DNA from: Branchiostoma floridae
Taxonomy: Eukaryota > Chordata > Leptocardii > Amphioxiformes > Branchiostomatidae
Reading direction: 5' to 3'
DNA length: 64,000 nt
Assembly (NCBI RefSeq): GCF_000003815.2
Contig: NC_049990.1
Coordinates: 8,160,758-8,224,757, forward strand
Below are positions 1 through 11,500 of the stretch, one piece after another (the stretch's first letter is position 1; every line of letters begins with the position of its first letter). Position numbers and translations under genes: made by a program. The notes beneath the pieces were generated by a model that searched no databases, was not told where the DNA came from, and saw only the letters and a list, made by a program, of their open reading frames with translations.

Positions 1-260
1 AGAAGCCGTGAGTTCAATTCCGCCTTGGCGCTCACCTGACATGCACCCTACAGGAAAGAGTTGCAGTCCTTAAGCTAAGGGCACAACCCTAAACTCCGTC
101 CTAACGGCTGCAGCCCTCACCAGAAGTGTGCATGTCGGGTAAGCAACAACCGCGAAGATAATAGAACTCCCAACCTCCTGATCCAGAGGAAGGGTTGCTA
201 ACCACTTGACTATGTATATTATGCTACTTGAACTCCTTATGATGAGAAATGGCAAAATTG
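1..260 (-). repeat. tRNA-derived SINE relics
   Basis: On the minus strand a box-A-like TAGTCAAGTGGTTA (around 196-209) is followed by a box-B-like GGGAGTTCTATT (159-170), the arrangement of a tRNA-derived SINE head. A second box-B-like motif, GAGTTCAATTCC (about 10-21), lies on the plus strand at the window edge and is cut off. No complete cloverleaf can be folded by eye, so these are relics rather than tRNA genes. The small ORF on the minus strand here is not supported as a gene. Confidence 0.4.
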
Positions 261-429
261 AGACTCGATGCTACAGACAGATTTGCATATATTTTTAGAT
301 GCCACAACAACCATAGTGCAAAGATAAGGCAAATATATCAAAGACTGCTTTGCTATTAGAAAGAAAAATGAAAATCATGATTAGCCCAACTCAATTGTAA
401 CACTACTGGTATATCAAAGACTTGTATTA

Positions 430-565
430 GCCCTTCTTGTTATGTTAATTAGGATGTTAAGTCTTATTGTATAGACCTATTTTGTACTTTGTGTAATAGT
501 CGTTGCCATACATTGTACCATGTACAAATGTCGAGCAATAAAGTTCATCATCATCATTGTTGCAC
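430..565 (+). repeat. LINE-type 3' tail (AATAAA plus ATC repeats)
   Basis: AATAAAG followed by a run of TCATCATCATCATTG (about 538-558) is the usual end of CR1/L2-like non-LTR retrotransposons, whose 3' ends are short tandem repeats instead of poly-A. Only the tail is recognisable; no reverse transcriptase is present. It lies just downstream of the minus-strand exon at 581-645, inside that gene's next intron. Confidence 0.4.
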
Positions 566-580
566 ATCAGATATACTCAC

Positions 581-2413
581 CTGCTGGCCTTGTCCACTTT
601 CTTCATCTCCTTCCTCCTCTGCACTATGGAGGCCAACACATCACCCTGTGCCTTTTACAAGGAGAAAGGAAAAAATTAGCCTGATTGAATCTCGCTTATA
701 GCAGCCCGCCCAACATTGGCCGGCCAGTTACAGCCCTGGACAGCAGAGTTTGTGTTACACAGACTAGGAAAAAATGTACGAATAGCAAACATCATAGTTG
801 AGGACTAATGCCTTAAGTAGAGTAGAATTATGTCTTTTAAATGGGCTGTAAGCAATGGAAATAGTCATTTTTGGCCAACAATCATTTTTTGTAACTCATT
901 GTCTCTTCATTTCTCTTTGGGAAAGAAATAATAACTGTTTAGTAGCAACTTTGTCACCACCATACAAGACCAACCTGATGTATATTTTGAACTTCTTTTA
1001 CTGTTTTTTTATTTTTATATTTGGAAAATCATTCTACTTTCATGGACAACATTACTCTTTGTAACAGCCTGATGATGCCATACACCACAGTCACCCATGT
1101 AAGACAAAATCAGCATGATAAAGTAAAGGTTCCGTTACCTCGCTGCCTTTCTTAATCGGCACAATGCTGGCAAGCTTCTCATGTGGCTTCAAGGAGATGT
1201 AGTCGCTCATGCTGGGCACGTGGTTCAGAGACAGCCGCCTCTGGCCAGGGGATGATCGCAGCTCGGTGGTCTTATCGAGAAACTCCTTCGCATCATAGTA
1301 CACATCCTCGATGACCTCATCCGAGGCATCGTAGAACAACTCCTTCTCAACTGTCTTCACATTGGTCTGCTCAGCAGGGCTTGGCTGGAGAATGATTACA
1401 TTAATGCTTAAAATCAGCACCTCATGAAAGAAAACATAATACCTGTGTAACTGGGTAAAATTTCTTCTGGACAACTAAAGAACCAATCTAAAGTAAAACT
1501 TGGAATGTATATTGCAAGTAAGGCTGGTAAATATTCCAGTCCTCCTTGAGCATACTGTCTAGTGCTAAATGTACCTTGATTCAAATAAAAGCCTATTAGT
1601 AACAGTTCACATTATCAAGATTTACAAGAACATAAAGTGACATACCTCTAGCCTAGTACAATCTGCCGAAGTGACCGCTGGCTCAATACTTTCGTTCACT
1701 CCGTGGTTTGACTAAGCAAGCAAAAGTATTGAGCCAGCGGTCCCTATGGAGGATGGTACTCAGGCTAGCATACTTTGTAAATTGTGCAACGTTAGGCAGC
1801 AAGTTAGGGTTGGGTTGGTAAATCTTACTGTTTAATGCTGCTGTCTGTTTCTAAGCTACAATCAATATTATAATCAGACCAACACAATGAGAAGTAGCTA
1901 CCTTGGCCTTCCCATCTTTAGTCCTATCTCCAGCTCCACTCATCAGCTCCACTGACTGTGCCACCAGGGGCACCCTCTTCCAGAACCTCTGCATAAAGAA
2001 CAAAATAGTATTTAAAATCCATAAAGACAATAATGCACTCATCTATCATACATAAAAATGTCATACATAAATGTCGTCTATGAAATTATAAATGTAAGAT
2101 CAAACATAATTCTGAATAAAGTTTCAAACGTCAAAATGTCATACAAAATATCATCAATTAAAGATCAAACATAATTTTGAATAAATTTTCAAATACAAAT
2201 TATGCAAGATACTGGTATGCTAAATATTGATTGATATTCCAGAAGATATAAAATGCTACAGATTCTTAAGAAACTTTGAAGTAAACTTACGGAGAAACTG
2301 ATGCCCTTCCTCCACTGCTCGCTGTACCCAGCCGGTCGAGAGGCGGGGACGCGGGGCAAGCTCGAGCGTCCGGCCTCTGACTGGGCCTTCCTCATTTTGC
2401 TGACTGTATCCAT
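581..2413 (-). CDS. 5' part of an unrecognised gene (four exons, continues left)
   Basis: Exons on the complement: 2413-2291, 1988-1902, 1384-1139 and 645-581. All junctions are GT-AG; the first three exons are multiples of 3 and join in phase 0, and the fourth ends in phase 2, so the gene runs past the left edge. The start ATG at 2413 has a good context (ACCATGG). The partial protein is about 173 aa, basic at the N-terminus (MDTVSKMRKAQ), then RFWKRVPLVAQS, an acidic stretch with ELFYDASDE and YYDAKEF, and a charged helix-like end, QRRKEMKKVDKAS. I see no signal peptide, membrane segment or catalytic motif, and I do not recognise the family. The open junctions and high coding GC against AT-rich introns make the exon chain credible. 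The function is unknown. Confidence 0.6.
1648..1770. repeat. Short foldback MITE inside an intron
   Basis: Inverted arms of about 46 bp share GACCGCTGGCTCAATACTT and the outer motif GCTAGCCT, around a 30-bp loop. It sits in the intron between the exons at 1988-1902 and 1384-1139 of the minus-strand gene. Confidence 0.65.
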
Positions 2414-2545
2414 GGTTCAATGAATCAACTACAACGAAATAGAAAAAATTTGATCACAAGAATACAAGGGCATACAGCTACGGACAGATAAAAAAAGGGG
2501 TTATAAAAAGGCAAGATGTTTCTCTAAATAGTACAAACTACAAAT

Positions 2546-2760
2546 TACTGTAAATGCAGAAACTTTCGCGGTGGTTTCATGTTCGCGGTTTTTGTGGTGG
2601 CCGCTTCACCACGAACTTGAAACCACCATGGACATTTTTCCATGGCAATATGAGACTACAGTGCATGGTTCAAACTTAAAACCATGCGAAAACTTCGGAA
2701 AAGTCCTTTTTCCGGCTACCGCAAAATTAAATCCCTGCAAACTTAAATGCATTTACTGTA
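2546..2760. repeat. MITE with TACTGTAAATGCA ends
   Basis: The left end TACTGTAAATGCAGAAACTT matches the reversed right end TACAGTAAATGCATTTAAG. The interior is rich in CGCGGT/ACCGC and in GGTGG/CCACC inverted pieces. Total length is 215 bp. It lies just upstream of the minus-strand gene's start codon, so it could overlap its promoter. The short ORF across it is not a gene. Confidence 0.6.
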
Positions 2761-2814
2761 CTTGACAGGAACTGCAGAAATCAAAGCTTAAATAGGTAAA
2801 CATCTGATTAAAGA

Positions 2815-2895
2815 ATCAGTGTAATAGCTCAATTGGTAACAGTGATCACCGTAGGATTTTGGGTTCACAGGTTCAACCCAAGCCAGGTCTTTTAA
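2815..2895 (+). repeat. tRNA-like Pol III unit (SINE head)
   Basis: TAGCTCAATTGG (2825-2836) fits the tRNA box A consensus, GGTTCAACCC (2870-2879) fits box B, and TCTTTT follows at about 2887. The A-B spacing is close to that of a tRNA. No acceptor stem pairs convincingly, so a tRNA-derived SINE head or a tRNA pseudogene is more likely than a working tRNA gene. Confidence 0.45.
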
Positions 2896-3744
2896 AATCT
2901 TTATTAACCAAACGTTAACATCGTTATCTTTAGCATCCATTCTTTATCAACTTCTAAAATATTGAACCTTAGGAAGTAATGAAAGTCTTATATCTGCACC
3001 ATCACAGGATTACACTGTAGGGTTAGGGTTGATCACATGATGAATTTATCAAAGAAACATCCAGGCAAAATGGCCAAAAAATCGTCTTGACTGGAACATC
3101 CAGTCATTATAACACACACAAAAATATTTTTATGGATACAAGTGTCCTATCGATACTGCCAAAGAATTGTTATTGAGAGAAACATCCTGTCACACAGTGC
3201 ACGGGGATATCGGTAATTATCTGAACCGTATCGGAAATACATCGTCTCTAATAACTGGAAATGTATCGGAAAACTGCACGTATTGTCACCATAGTTTGTG
3301 TTCATGTGGAACTGCGTCGGAACTGTGTCGGCCACTTAACGTTTTCCGATACAGAAACGATGACCTTCCGATGGGAAAAAAATTTCCAACATAAATCCGA
3401 TGGTTTTCCACGAAATTTATCGGAATCACATCGGTTTCTTTTTCCCACAGATTTCCGATGGCGGTCGCCAAGGCAACAAGTAACAGACATGGCAGATGGG
3501 ATTTTCCCGCTTGGATGTGGCCATGGCAACGCCGCTGAGTGACGTGTAGCCCCTTTATTGGTTACCATGGCTACTGAATGATTGACATCCGAAGCAACAA
3601 CGTGATCCGTTCCATTATATAGCGTGGAGTGGCGTATCCACATTTCTACGTGCTAAATGTTATAGAATGAAAGCAGAGTTTGTTTTCTCAGCGGTAGCGT
3701 TAAGAATATGAATAAATAAAAAAAAGGGAAACTTCAGACGATCA

Positions 3745-3790
3745 CTTTGAAACCAGAAAGTGTGGGTTCGAGCCCTTGGTGCGACATTAT
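3745..3790 (+). repeat. tRNA 3'-half-like fragment
   Basis: GTGGGTTCGAGCCC is a near-perfect T-arm/box B, followed by a short acceptor-like stretch. No box A is clear upstream. It is read as a SINE fragment inserted in, or carried by, the surrounding 4-kb transposon. Confidence 0.4.
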
Positions 3791-4218
3791 TTTGAAGGGC
3801 AAAATATATTGTTACCATTTTGTTGGGGTAGAAAAACAAAACGAATTCCGAAGTCCCAACTTCCTTTGGAAAAACTTGCCGAAACGGAATCAAGTCCAAA
3901 GTGTGAAACTTGCCTACCGGCATCACGCTGGGATAGCCGGGAAATAAGTATATATGTAGACCCTTGGACCAAACCAGGCAAGCTCGAAAGCTCCCTGAGA
4001 TCAAGGAGGTTGATGATGATTGACAGGGTGGGCCCGAAGGCTCTTCCCCTAGCATCTTACAGGCGATGATGTGTCAAGATTCCAACCACCCACAGGGCAG
4101 ACATCACGCTTCGGCTTTACTTCATCAGCGTGAATGCCTGCTGACGCTGTGCGCCAGATGTTCCTAAATGTCGGCATCTTGAAAAGTGCCGCCCTGATAG
4201 TAGATGTAAATATAATTC

Positions 4219-4930
4219 ATGCAGAAAGTTGTCTATGCTTGCATACTTCAGAATGTGGTTCTTAAAGTGGCCAAATTATATCTTTTTCACAAAGCTGTAC
4301 ATAAAGAAACTGATTTTAGTGATTTGGACAAGAACAATTGCGTATATTTCATCGTGCGCCAAACCCGTTCACAAAACATGTTTATTATCAGAGCAATTCA
4401 ATAAATAAAAACATTTCATAAATTATGTTAATGAGGTCCCGAGCACAAGTGAGTGTGAACACCACTCATGTATATAGTTGTCTACGCTTGCGTACTTTGT
4501 ATGTGGTTATTGAAATAAAAACATTACATCTTTTTCACAAAACTGTATAAAAAGAAACTGATTTAAGTGATTTTGACAATAACAATTGCGTATATTTCAT
4601 CGTATGCCAAACCCGTTCACAAAACCTGTTTATTATCAGAGTAATTCAATAAATAAAAACATTTCATAAATTATGTTAATGAGGTCCCGAGCACAAGTGA
4701 GTGTGAACACCACTCATGCATATAGTTGTCTACGCTTGCGTACGTTGTATGTGGTTATTGAAATAAAAACATTACATCTTTTTCACAAAACTGTATAAAA
4801 AGAAACTGATTTAAGTGATTTTGACAATAACAATTGCGTATATTTCATCGTACGCCAAACCCGTTCACAAAACCTGTTTATTATCAGAGTAATTCAATAA
4901 ATAAAAACATTTCATAAATTATGTTAATAA
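4219..4930. repeat. 248-bp tandem repeat, about 3 copies
   Basis: GTTGTCTAYGCTTGC recurs at 4228, 4477 and 4725 (period about 248 bp). Each unit also carries AATTCAATAAATAAAAACAT and TGAGTGTGAACACCACTCATG; the last unit is incomplete. The first copy is the most diverged, suggesting expansion of the two later units. It lies inside the 4-kb transposon. Confidence 0.85.
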
Positions 4931-6054
4931 GGTCCAGTTTATGAGCGTTTTCTCTTGCCGAGCCGTCAACCCAGTTGCTTATCATAGATAGACGGACAGA
5001 AAATGAATACCGTACTTTCTCGATTAAAGTACCTTTGTTTGGGAAATAAAAATCGTTTCTGACTGATCTGTAATGGACCTCCTGCCTTCAACTTGTTAAA
5101 ATAAATAAATCAGACAACAGTTCAGCCTTCGTTTCTTGCATGAATATTTTGGCACCGCTTACGCTAGTTAATGTCTTGTCACTGTCCACGGGCGCGGCTG
5201 GTGGACAAACAAATTCATTTGTGCATGAGCTAGTCCCTCTTTGAGATTTGTCTCGGTGTTTGGTTGCCACAAATTTTCGTTTTACCGGTTCTACATTTGG
5301 TTACCGGTTCTGCAAGTCTCTCTTTTAGTCTTATAGAAAACAACACGTCTTTTGTGAGTTATGTTTCGGAGTTCGCCACGAAACGCCTGTGACAGAACCT
5401 CGTTTATACGTGACAAGTATCAGGTTATTTTTGCTGTCAGTTTTCGCTGATTGGCTGTCAAAAATGATTGAATTTGCGTTAGGCAAAGTTTCAGACAGTC
5501 CGGCGCCGGCGGCACGATCTTCAAAAGGCCAAGATCTGTCAATCAAGACTACGCACCGTGGGAAAGTGTTCATTTGTAGTGGCCATCTCGGAGCTGCTGT
5601 TTGCTGATATAGCATCAAATCTCATAATATATAGTTCAGTTTTATCCAGATCCCAGACGATCCTCGCTATTTTTGTTACAGCGCTCAAATTTCAATCAAA
5701 TATCTGGCTATATCAATTGCAATTTGAAGAGTTGTACTCACAGAAAAAATGTGCCGCTAACATGCGTGTTTGTTTACACTTGAGGTACGTGCGGGTCCAA
5801 CCTTTAGCTTGCGTTGTTCTTTATATCTTACCGTATTTTTCTGTGTTCCGTTTATACATATCAAAATGCTGACACAGTTTTTGTAACATCGGATTTTATT
5901 GCTAACTTTTTGCACTGCTTTACAACCATATCTTTATGTGGGTAAATAACTCCAACTAAGTAAGTCACAGTTCTGTGAGCTGTTGTTAATCGCACGGCCG
6001 CGGTGACCGCGGCAAGAATTTATGTACATGTACAACGTATCTCTTGCGGAAACC

Positions 6055-6215
6055 TTGTGGCGTCTTCCATACAATTTCTGCGGATGATTTCGGGACGTCC
6101 AGAAAGTTTTGTAACGTTACGTATCCTAACTTCTGTGGAAGATTGCACGACGTACTAGTATTGCGGAAGATTATGGGACGGTCTGCTAGCGGAAGAACCG
6201 GAACGTCTGCAGAAA
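6055..6215 (+). repeat. Cluster of degenerate short repeats (GCGGAAGATTnnGGGACG)
   Basis: Five related motifs occur within 160 bp: TGCGGAAACCTTGTGGCGTC, TGCGGATGATTTCGGGACG, GTGGAAGATTGCACGACGTA, TGCGGAAGATTATGGGACGG and AGCGGAAGAACCGGAACGTC. Spacing is irregular, roughly 25-55 bp. They lie in the interior of the 4-kb transposon. They could be transposase-binding repeats or a decayed minisatellite; the sequence does not decide. Confidence 0.45.
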
Positions 6216-7225
6216 CTTGAAGCGCATTTCGTGGCCGTTACTGATGACACATATACGATTGTATTCTTTTATAAAAGGACTTATGTCATCCTCTTGCGTC
6301 AAAATATCTTCATGGACTTCATGGACCCATTTCGACGCACAGTATTTTAAACTACGGTGATTCTGAAAAATTGTTCCGATAGTGCACGTGGTTGTCTGGT
6401 TGATCCTTTGATCTGTCTTGTACTATTACGGTCCGCCAAATGCTTGACTTTGTTTTTTTTATCAAGTGATAATATCCATATCTTGTTAATAAATCTGTGT
6501 AAACTGTCTTTGGCTGAGTTCATGTTAACTTCGAAACGTGTTAGTTCCAGGATTAGTGTTAGTATTAGAGATTTAGTGTTTAAGAGACAAAACGAACTTT
6601 TGAGAAAAACAGTGAAACAAATGAACACGAAATCAAACTCAACGGGAACAAAACGGATAAATCAATAGACAATTTAAGATAAATCGGTTCTTCCGTGACA
6701 GCACATCTCCATCCTCAAACTTTGACGGTATTGACGAACCTGAAGAACGGGAATACACGACATTAGTCATGATCAACATAATGCACTGGTCAACTAGCCA
6801 CCGAAAGTGACAGTGGTTAAAAAAGCGGGCACCGTAAAATTATTAATTTCCCTGGTTAAAAAGAAATGTAACGTTAAAAGAAATATGTATGGTAATCAAC
6901 AAAACAGTATCAACTCTGTAGCTCGTTTACTGATATCGAGATATTCCTACATTATCCTGTTAATCGGGGCCTGACGCCTATCATGACCTCAAGTGACCTC
7001 CAGTCGGTGCGTGAAAACCGACACATTTCCGACATCTATCGGGCACGTATCGGAAGGCTGACGGGATCCGCGGGAAAACAATGGGCGGGCGCCATTGATT
7101 TGGCCTGATTTCTGGATTTCTGTCGGATCCAACGTCGGAAAATCTGTATGTGAAAATCCGACACAAATCTTGCATAATTACGTTACCAACCCGTTAACAA
7201 CCCGACTTCCCCGTGCACTGTGTCA

Positions 7226-8349
7226 TCAGCCTCGCCGATAGAAAACAGAGTCACGCCCCCCTCCCCACACAGCTCCTAACAGAGTCGTCCTTGTTTCTAC
7301 ATCGTGTACTAGAAACATTTTCCCTCAGCTCCGGTACTGCGTAGCATCTCTCCACGTGTTGCCAGGGTGTTATCATGAGGGACATCATCTCCTTGTGGTT
7401 TTCAGGGCAATCTCTTCGAGGTGGCGAGCCAGTTTTCCCCCCGAAAACGTCCTGAACTTTCCCACTGCACAGCGCGTGTTGAGTTCTAACCCGTGACCCC
7501 TGTCCTTGGGTACTTTGGACTGTTACATTTTAGAGAGGGAGGCAAAATTTAGACGTCCACCTCAGAATTTACCGTTTCGGTACTTTCTTTCATTCATACA
7601 TATTTCTTTGGTTCCAAAAGTTTTATCTAATTCCGTAAATTTAAGTTTTTTACTCTACTCTTAGGTTGAAAGTAGGCCTCGCTCACTGTTTAGCTACGTT
7701 CACCCCTCTCTTACTAAGTTGTGATCAACAAACATTACGTTAACTTCTAACGTTACTCACTAACTTAAAAGTCGTGTTTAGTTTCTTATAACAATCAAGA
7801 CTGCAATCTTTGGAGCCGCCGTCTCCTACTACAGGTCTGAGACGTCAAGTTCATCTTGCCCCAATGTTGCTAGCCTTTGTGACATCGGAAACTTTTCAAG
7901 AGCGGCTCAGTGGAGGGTTTCAGTAACATCACCCGAACCAAAAATAAATTTAAAGTTCAAGATAACGTCAAATGTTGAGCAAGAACAATGTGACAAGAAG
8001 TCTACTTTGTTTAGTCAATTTCACCGAAGTTTCAATAACTTGAGTGAGTTTGGAAAGTTACGTCAAGGACTGAAAGGACCTCCTTGGTTACGACGACGAC
8101 TTCGAGAAACATCATTTTCATGACAACAGTCACTGATTTTTGCGGCTGGATACAACGTCTAGTCTATCGTACGGAAAGTAACTTCTCATTGACGAAATCC
8201 TACCTTCAAATCAGTCGGAAGACGTAGTTAAACCTCGAAAATTTGCCTCACCAAGGAAAGCGCGAAAAAACACGACGTTTCGGTAAGTACCGTTCGAAGT
8301 AGAATGCACTGGGGACATTGTGACGTTTTTGCATTGTTGCGGGAATGTC
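7226..8349. other. Intergenic DNA upstream of IWS1, nothing recognised
   Basis: This stretch separates the 4-kb transposon from the IWS1 promoter. It has no long ORF, no clear inverted repeat and no RNA gene that I can support. Distal regulatory DNA for IWS1 is possible but unproven. Confidence 0.5.
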
Positions 8350-8589
8350 GACGCATGCGCTGATACCCAAAACAGGTGTCACAATGCATGAGTCATAAGA
8401 ACTCAGACAAGCGCCGCCTGGCGAGATTTTGTAAAAATACAGTTATAACCACACATGCGCAGTTTGAATTCTGGCCGCCATCTTGGTTTTGTAAACTCAA
8501 AAGTGAAAACCCAGAGCGCATTTTTTTCGTACATCTGCGAACGTCGCTATTTCTGGCGCTTCTCCTGACTTCAGCGCCCTCTAACTGGG
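8350..8589 (+). promoter_or_regulatory. IWS1 promoter with NRF1-like and YY1-like sites
   Basis: ACGCATGCGCTG (8351-8362) and ACATGCGCAG (about 8453-8462) resemble NRF1 sites. GGCCGCCATCTTGG (8473-8486) is an excellent YY1 site in the orientation usually found at or just after the start site of housekeeping genes. No TATA box is obvious. The translation start is at 8590, giving a 5' leader of roughly 100 bp if transcription starts near the YY1 motif. The set fits a broadly expressed elongation factor. Start-site position is inferred. Confidence 0.5.
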
Positions 8590-11500
8590 ATGGAAGCTGA
8601 GTTTGACTCGGATGAGAACCAGAGTAAGTGGACATAGCTCAGTTAAGGTCTTGGTTTGAACTCCTAACTCACGATAACTTGATGAGCATGGCATGGCGAC
8701 AACAAAAACAGAGGTGCTGCGTCTTTTTTCGATCACGTTCGTTTACCTGATGCACGTGATGGTTATGCCGGAATAGAGCTTCTGACAAACGTTTTCCTTA
8801 TCTACATAAGATATCATTACATTTCCAACACCCCATGTACACAATTTATGTACCAAAAATAAGCCGTAATATATGATTTTGTAAGATTTTGTTCAGTTTT
8901 ATCATGTTCCTCATCATACCGTAAAAACTCAACGTTTTCTGCAAGTCTGGAATACTGCTGTAGACTACTAGTATCTAACAGATACAGTCTACATGTCACA
9001 GGGCCTATGAGACAAGTGTGCCCGTGTGAGATATTTTTACTTAAGCAAATCTTTCATTATTGTGCACCAACGCCACTAAGTCTCAGTATCTAAAATGTAA
9101 ATACAAAATTATACCAAGGAAGTATAACCTTCTTGATAAATCATTCAGATGTGTACTTTTTTACTACCAGGTGGCAATGAGGGTCCCGGATCTCCAGAGG
9201 CCATGAGTGGTGCGGAGTCAGATGCAGAGGTCAGTGAGCAGCCATAGATTTTATGTAAAATATCATATAACGCTAGTTAACCTTTATTCGTTGCGTTTTT
9301 CATCAAGAGTCAGCTTATTAAATCTGGCAGAAGAAGAAAGCATGATTTCTGTCTTTAACGTGGTGATATTGTTGTTTACCTTTGTCATTCAACCCATCCA
9401 CGATATCATTTCTCTCCTGCCATGCTAATATGAAAATATTTCAATTTGAAAACACCGTCGCGTTGCATTAAAAACTACCATGCTCTCGGAGGGCATGACA
9501 TTTATTCGTTCTGACGAAACTCGAAGCTAAATATTGTTCTTTTCTTGACATGAATGGAGTGCTCTAGCTTACAAACATATTCAGGCAACAAAAAAAATCC
9601 CGGAACTCTTAACAGCAAAATTTGACGGAAATGTCACCTTCTACACGTTTTTAAATCAACAAATAAGACAAAATAATGTTTATTACAACCCTTTGCCGTC
9701 TGATGTTCTGGGACAGAGAATGCGCGCACAGATTTCTGGGGAGAAACATGGCGACGTTCGATCTACGCCACAAGTGCGGGATGTGCGGGACAACAAAAAG
9801 ACGGTTTTCGACAATTGATCACACTTTGAGTCCAGTTGCTGATTAGCAAAGCACACTTTACTGGGTTGACTTGTGCATGATGATTATGAACTGGAAGTGG
9901 ATGTGATAGATCTCTACAATTCCAGCTAACAACGCCATGACGCAATCCTCCCATGGCGCCGTCTGGCTATTACAATAAGGGACGGTACGTTTTTGACCTC
10001 GATGTGTTCGAATGCGTGGTCATCGGAGCCTTTTCAGGAATCTTCTGAACACTTAAGTCTCTCGGTTATACATTCCTGTGATTATTACTGATGTTGCATT
10101 TACTGTATCTCCGTGAACGAATTAAGGTAACAGAACGAATAAAGGTTAACTAGCGTTAGTTCATCTGTTTTTATCAAATTTATTTATTGGTTTTGCAGTT
10201 CAGCACGCACAGCTATTGCTGCCCAACAAGCCTGTGGCTACAAAAGTGCTAGCCCTACTGACAGAGACAATGAGCTATTGACACTACAAATGGAATTTGA
10301 TATGGTCAGACTAACAATCAACAACAATGATTTCAAACCGTTTTTAACCTCCTAAAGTACAAACACGTTTGATCCCAAATGTAATTTGTTAGTCACTCAT
10401 GTAGAAGATAGATACACTGATAGCCTGGGTGTAAAGGCCATCATAGTCAGTTTACCAGAACCGCTATCCCCCCCCCTAAATTAACATAAATAGGCTGAAT
10501 AGCCGTCTTTCACTTTTACTTTTAGGATTATCAATATCGTGACTCAGTCATACAAACAGTTGCTGGGAACTTTGGGCAAATTTTTTGTATGAACCACTGG
10601 TATGAACCACCCAGGTAAGCTGACCTGGTGCTCTACGGTGATAATGAATATGATACTATTTGAAAGGAAATCACACACGGTTTCTATTGATATATAATAC
10701 ATTGAATTTAATGCAGAAACAACAGAAATATGATCTATCAAAGTTGATATTCCAAACTTTTTGTGCTGAGTTTATGTAATGTTTGCAGTCATTTGACGTG
10801 TACTACCAGACTACTCTGAGTCTGACAAATGGTATTAATTCTCTCCATGTGTCTAACTCTTGTAGGACGGGGAGCTCCAGTCCGAGCCCGAGGAGGCAGG
10901 TGAACAGCTGTCGCCACCCGCCAGCCCCGAGACCCCACCTGGGAGCCCCCCGTCCCCCGCTGAGTCCGGTGGGGGTGGCCCGGAGTCCCCTCCCCAGTCC
11001 CCCATGTCTCCGCCCCAGTCTCCTCCCGACAGTCCTGTCTCGCCTGCTGGGAGCCCCATCTCCGCTGAAAGCGCACCTGGCAGTCCCCAGTCACCTGCAG
11101 GCAGCTATCAGTCAGGTGGAGGCAGTCCGCAGTCAGGTGGGAGCGCCCCGGGTTCACCTGGATCCGTCCCCTCCCCACCAGCAAGTCCCATGTCTCCAGG
11201 TAGCCCCCAGTCACCAGAAGACCCACCGTCGCCCGCAAGTCCCCAGTCACCTGCAGGCAGTCCACAGTCACCTGCAAGCCCAGAGTCACCGGCAGGTAGC
11301 CCGCAATCACCCGCTAGTCCGCAGTCACCTCCTGCTAGCCCCCAGTCTCCTGCAAGCCCTCAGTCTCCGATTGGAAGTCCCCAATCACCTGCAAGTCCCC
11401 AATCACCTGCAGGTAGTCCACAATCCCCTGCAGGTAGTCCACAATCACCTGCAAGTCCACAATCACCTGTGGGGAGTCCACAGTCACCTGCTGATCCTCA

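Larger units (their letters stand above)
3193..7222. mobile_element. 4.03 kb non-autonomous DNA transposon, CACTA/EnSpm-like
   Basis: The left end CACAGTGCACGGGGA (3193-3207) is matched in inverse at the right end, TCCCCGTGCACTGTG (7208-7222). TCA flanks both sides (3190-3192 and 7223-7225), consistent with a 3-bp target duplication. Both subterminal regions (3215-3470 and 7005-7205) are dense in TCGGAAA/TTTCCGA and TCCGAT motifs on both strands, which is typical of CACTA-class elements. Ends starting CAC plus a 3-bp duplication support the class. No transposase ORF survives inside; the interior holds a 248-bp tandem array, a tRNA-like fragment and unassigned DNA. PIF/Harbinger is an alternative because it also makes 3-bp duplications. 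Confidence 0.65.

Noticed and set aside
2815-2895. Functional tRNA gene
   Set aside because: Boxes A and B are present but no acceptor stem or complete cloverleaf can be formed by eye.
3660-4069. Overlapping ORFs on both strands (131 aa minus, 97 aa plus)
   Set aside because: They lie inside the 4-kb transposon over a tRNA-like fragment; no transposase or other domain can be seen.
10199-10350. Acceptor-like TTTTGCAG followed by a possibly coding stretch in IWS1 intron 2
   Set aside because: No donor or phase-compatible frame joins IWS1 exons 2 and 3, which already join in phase without it.
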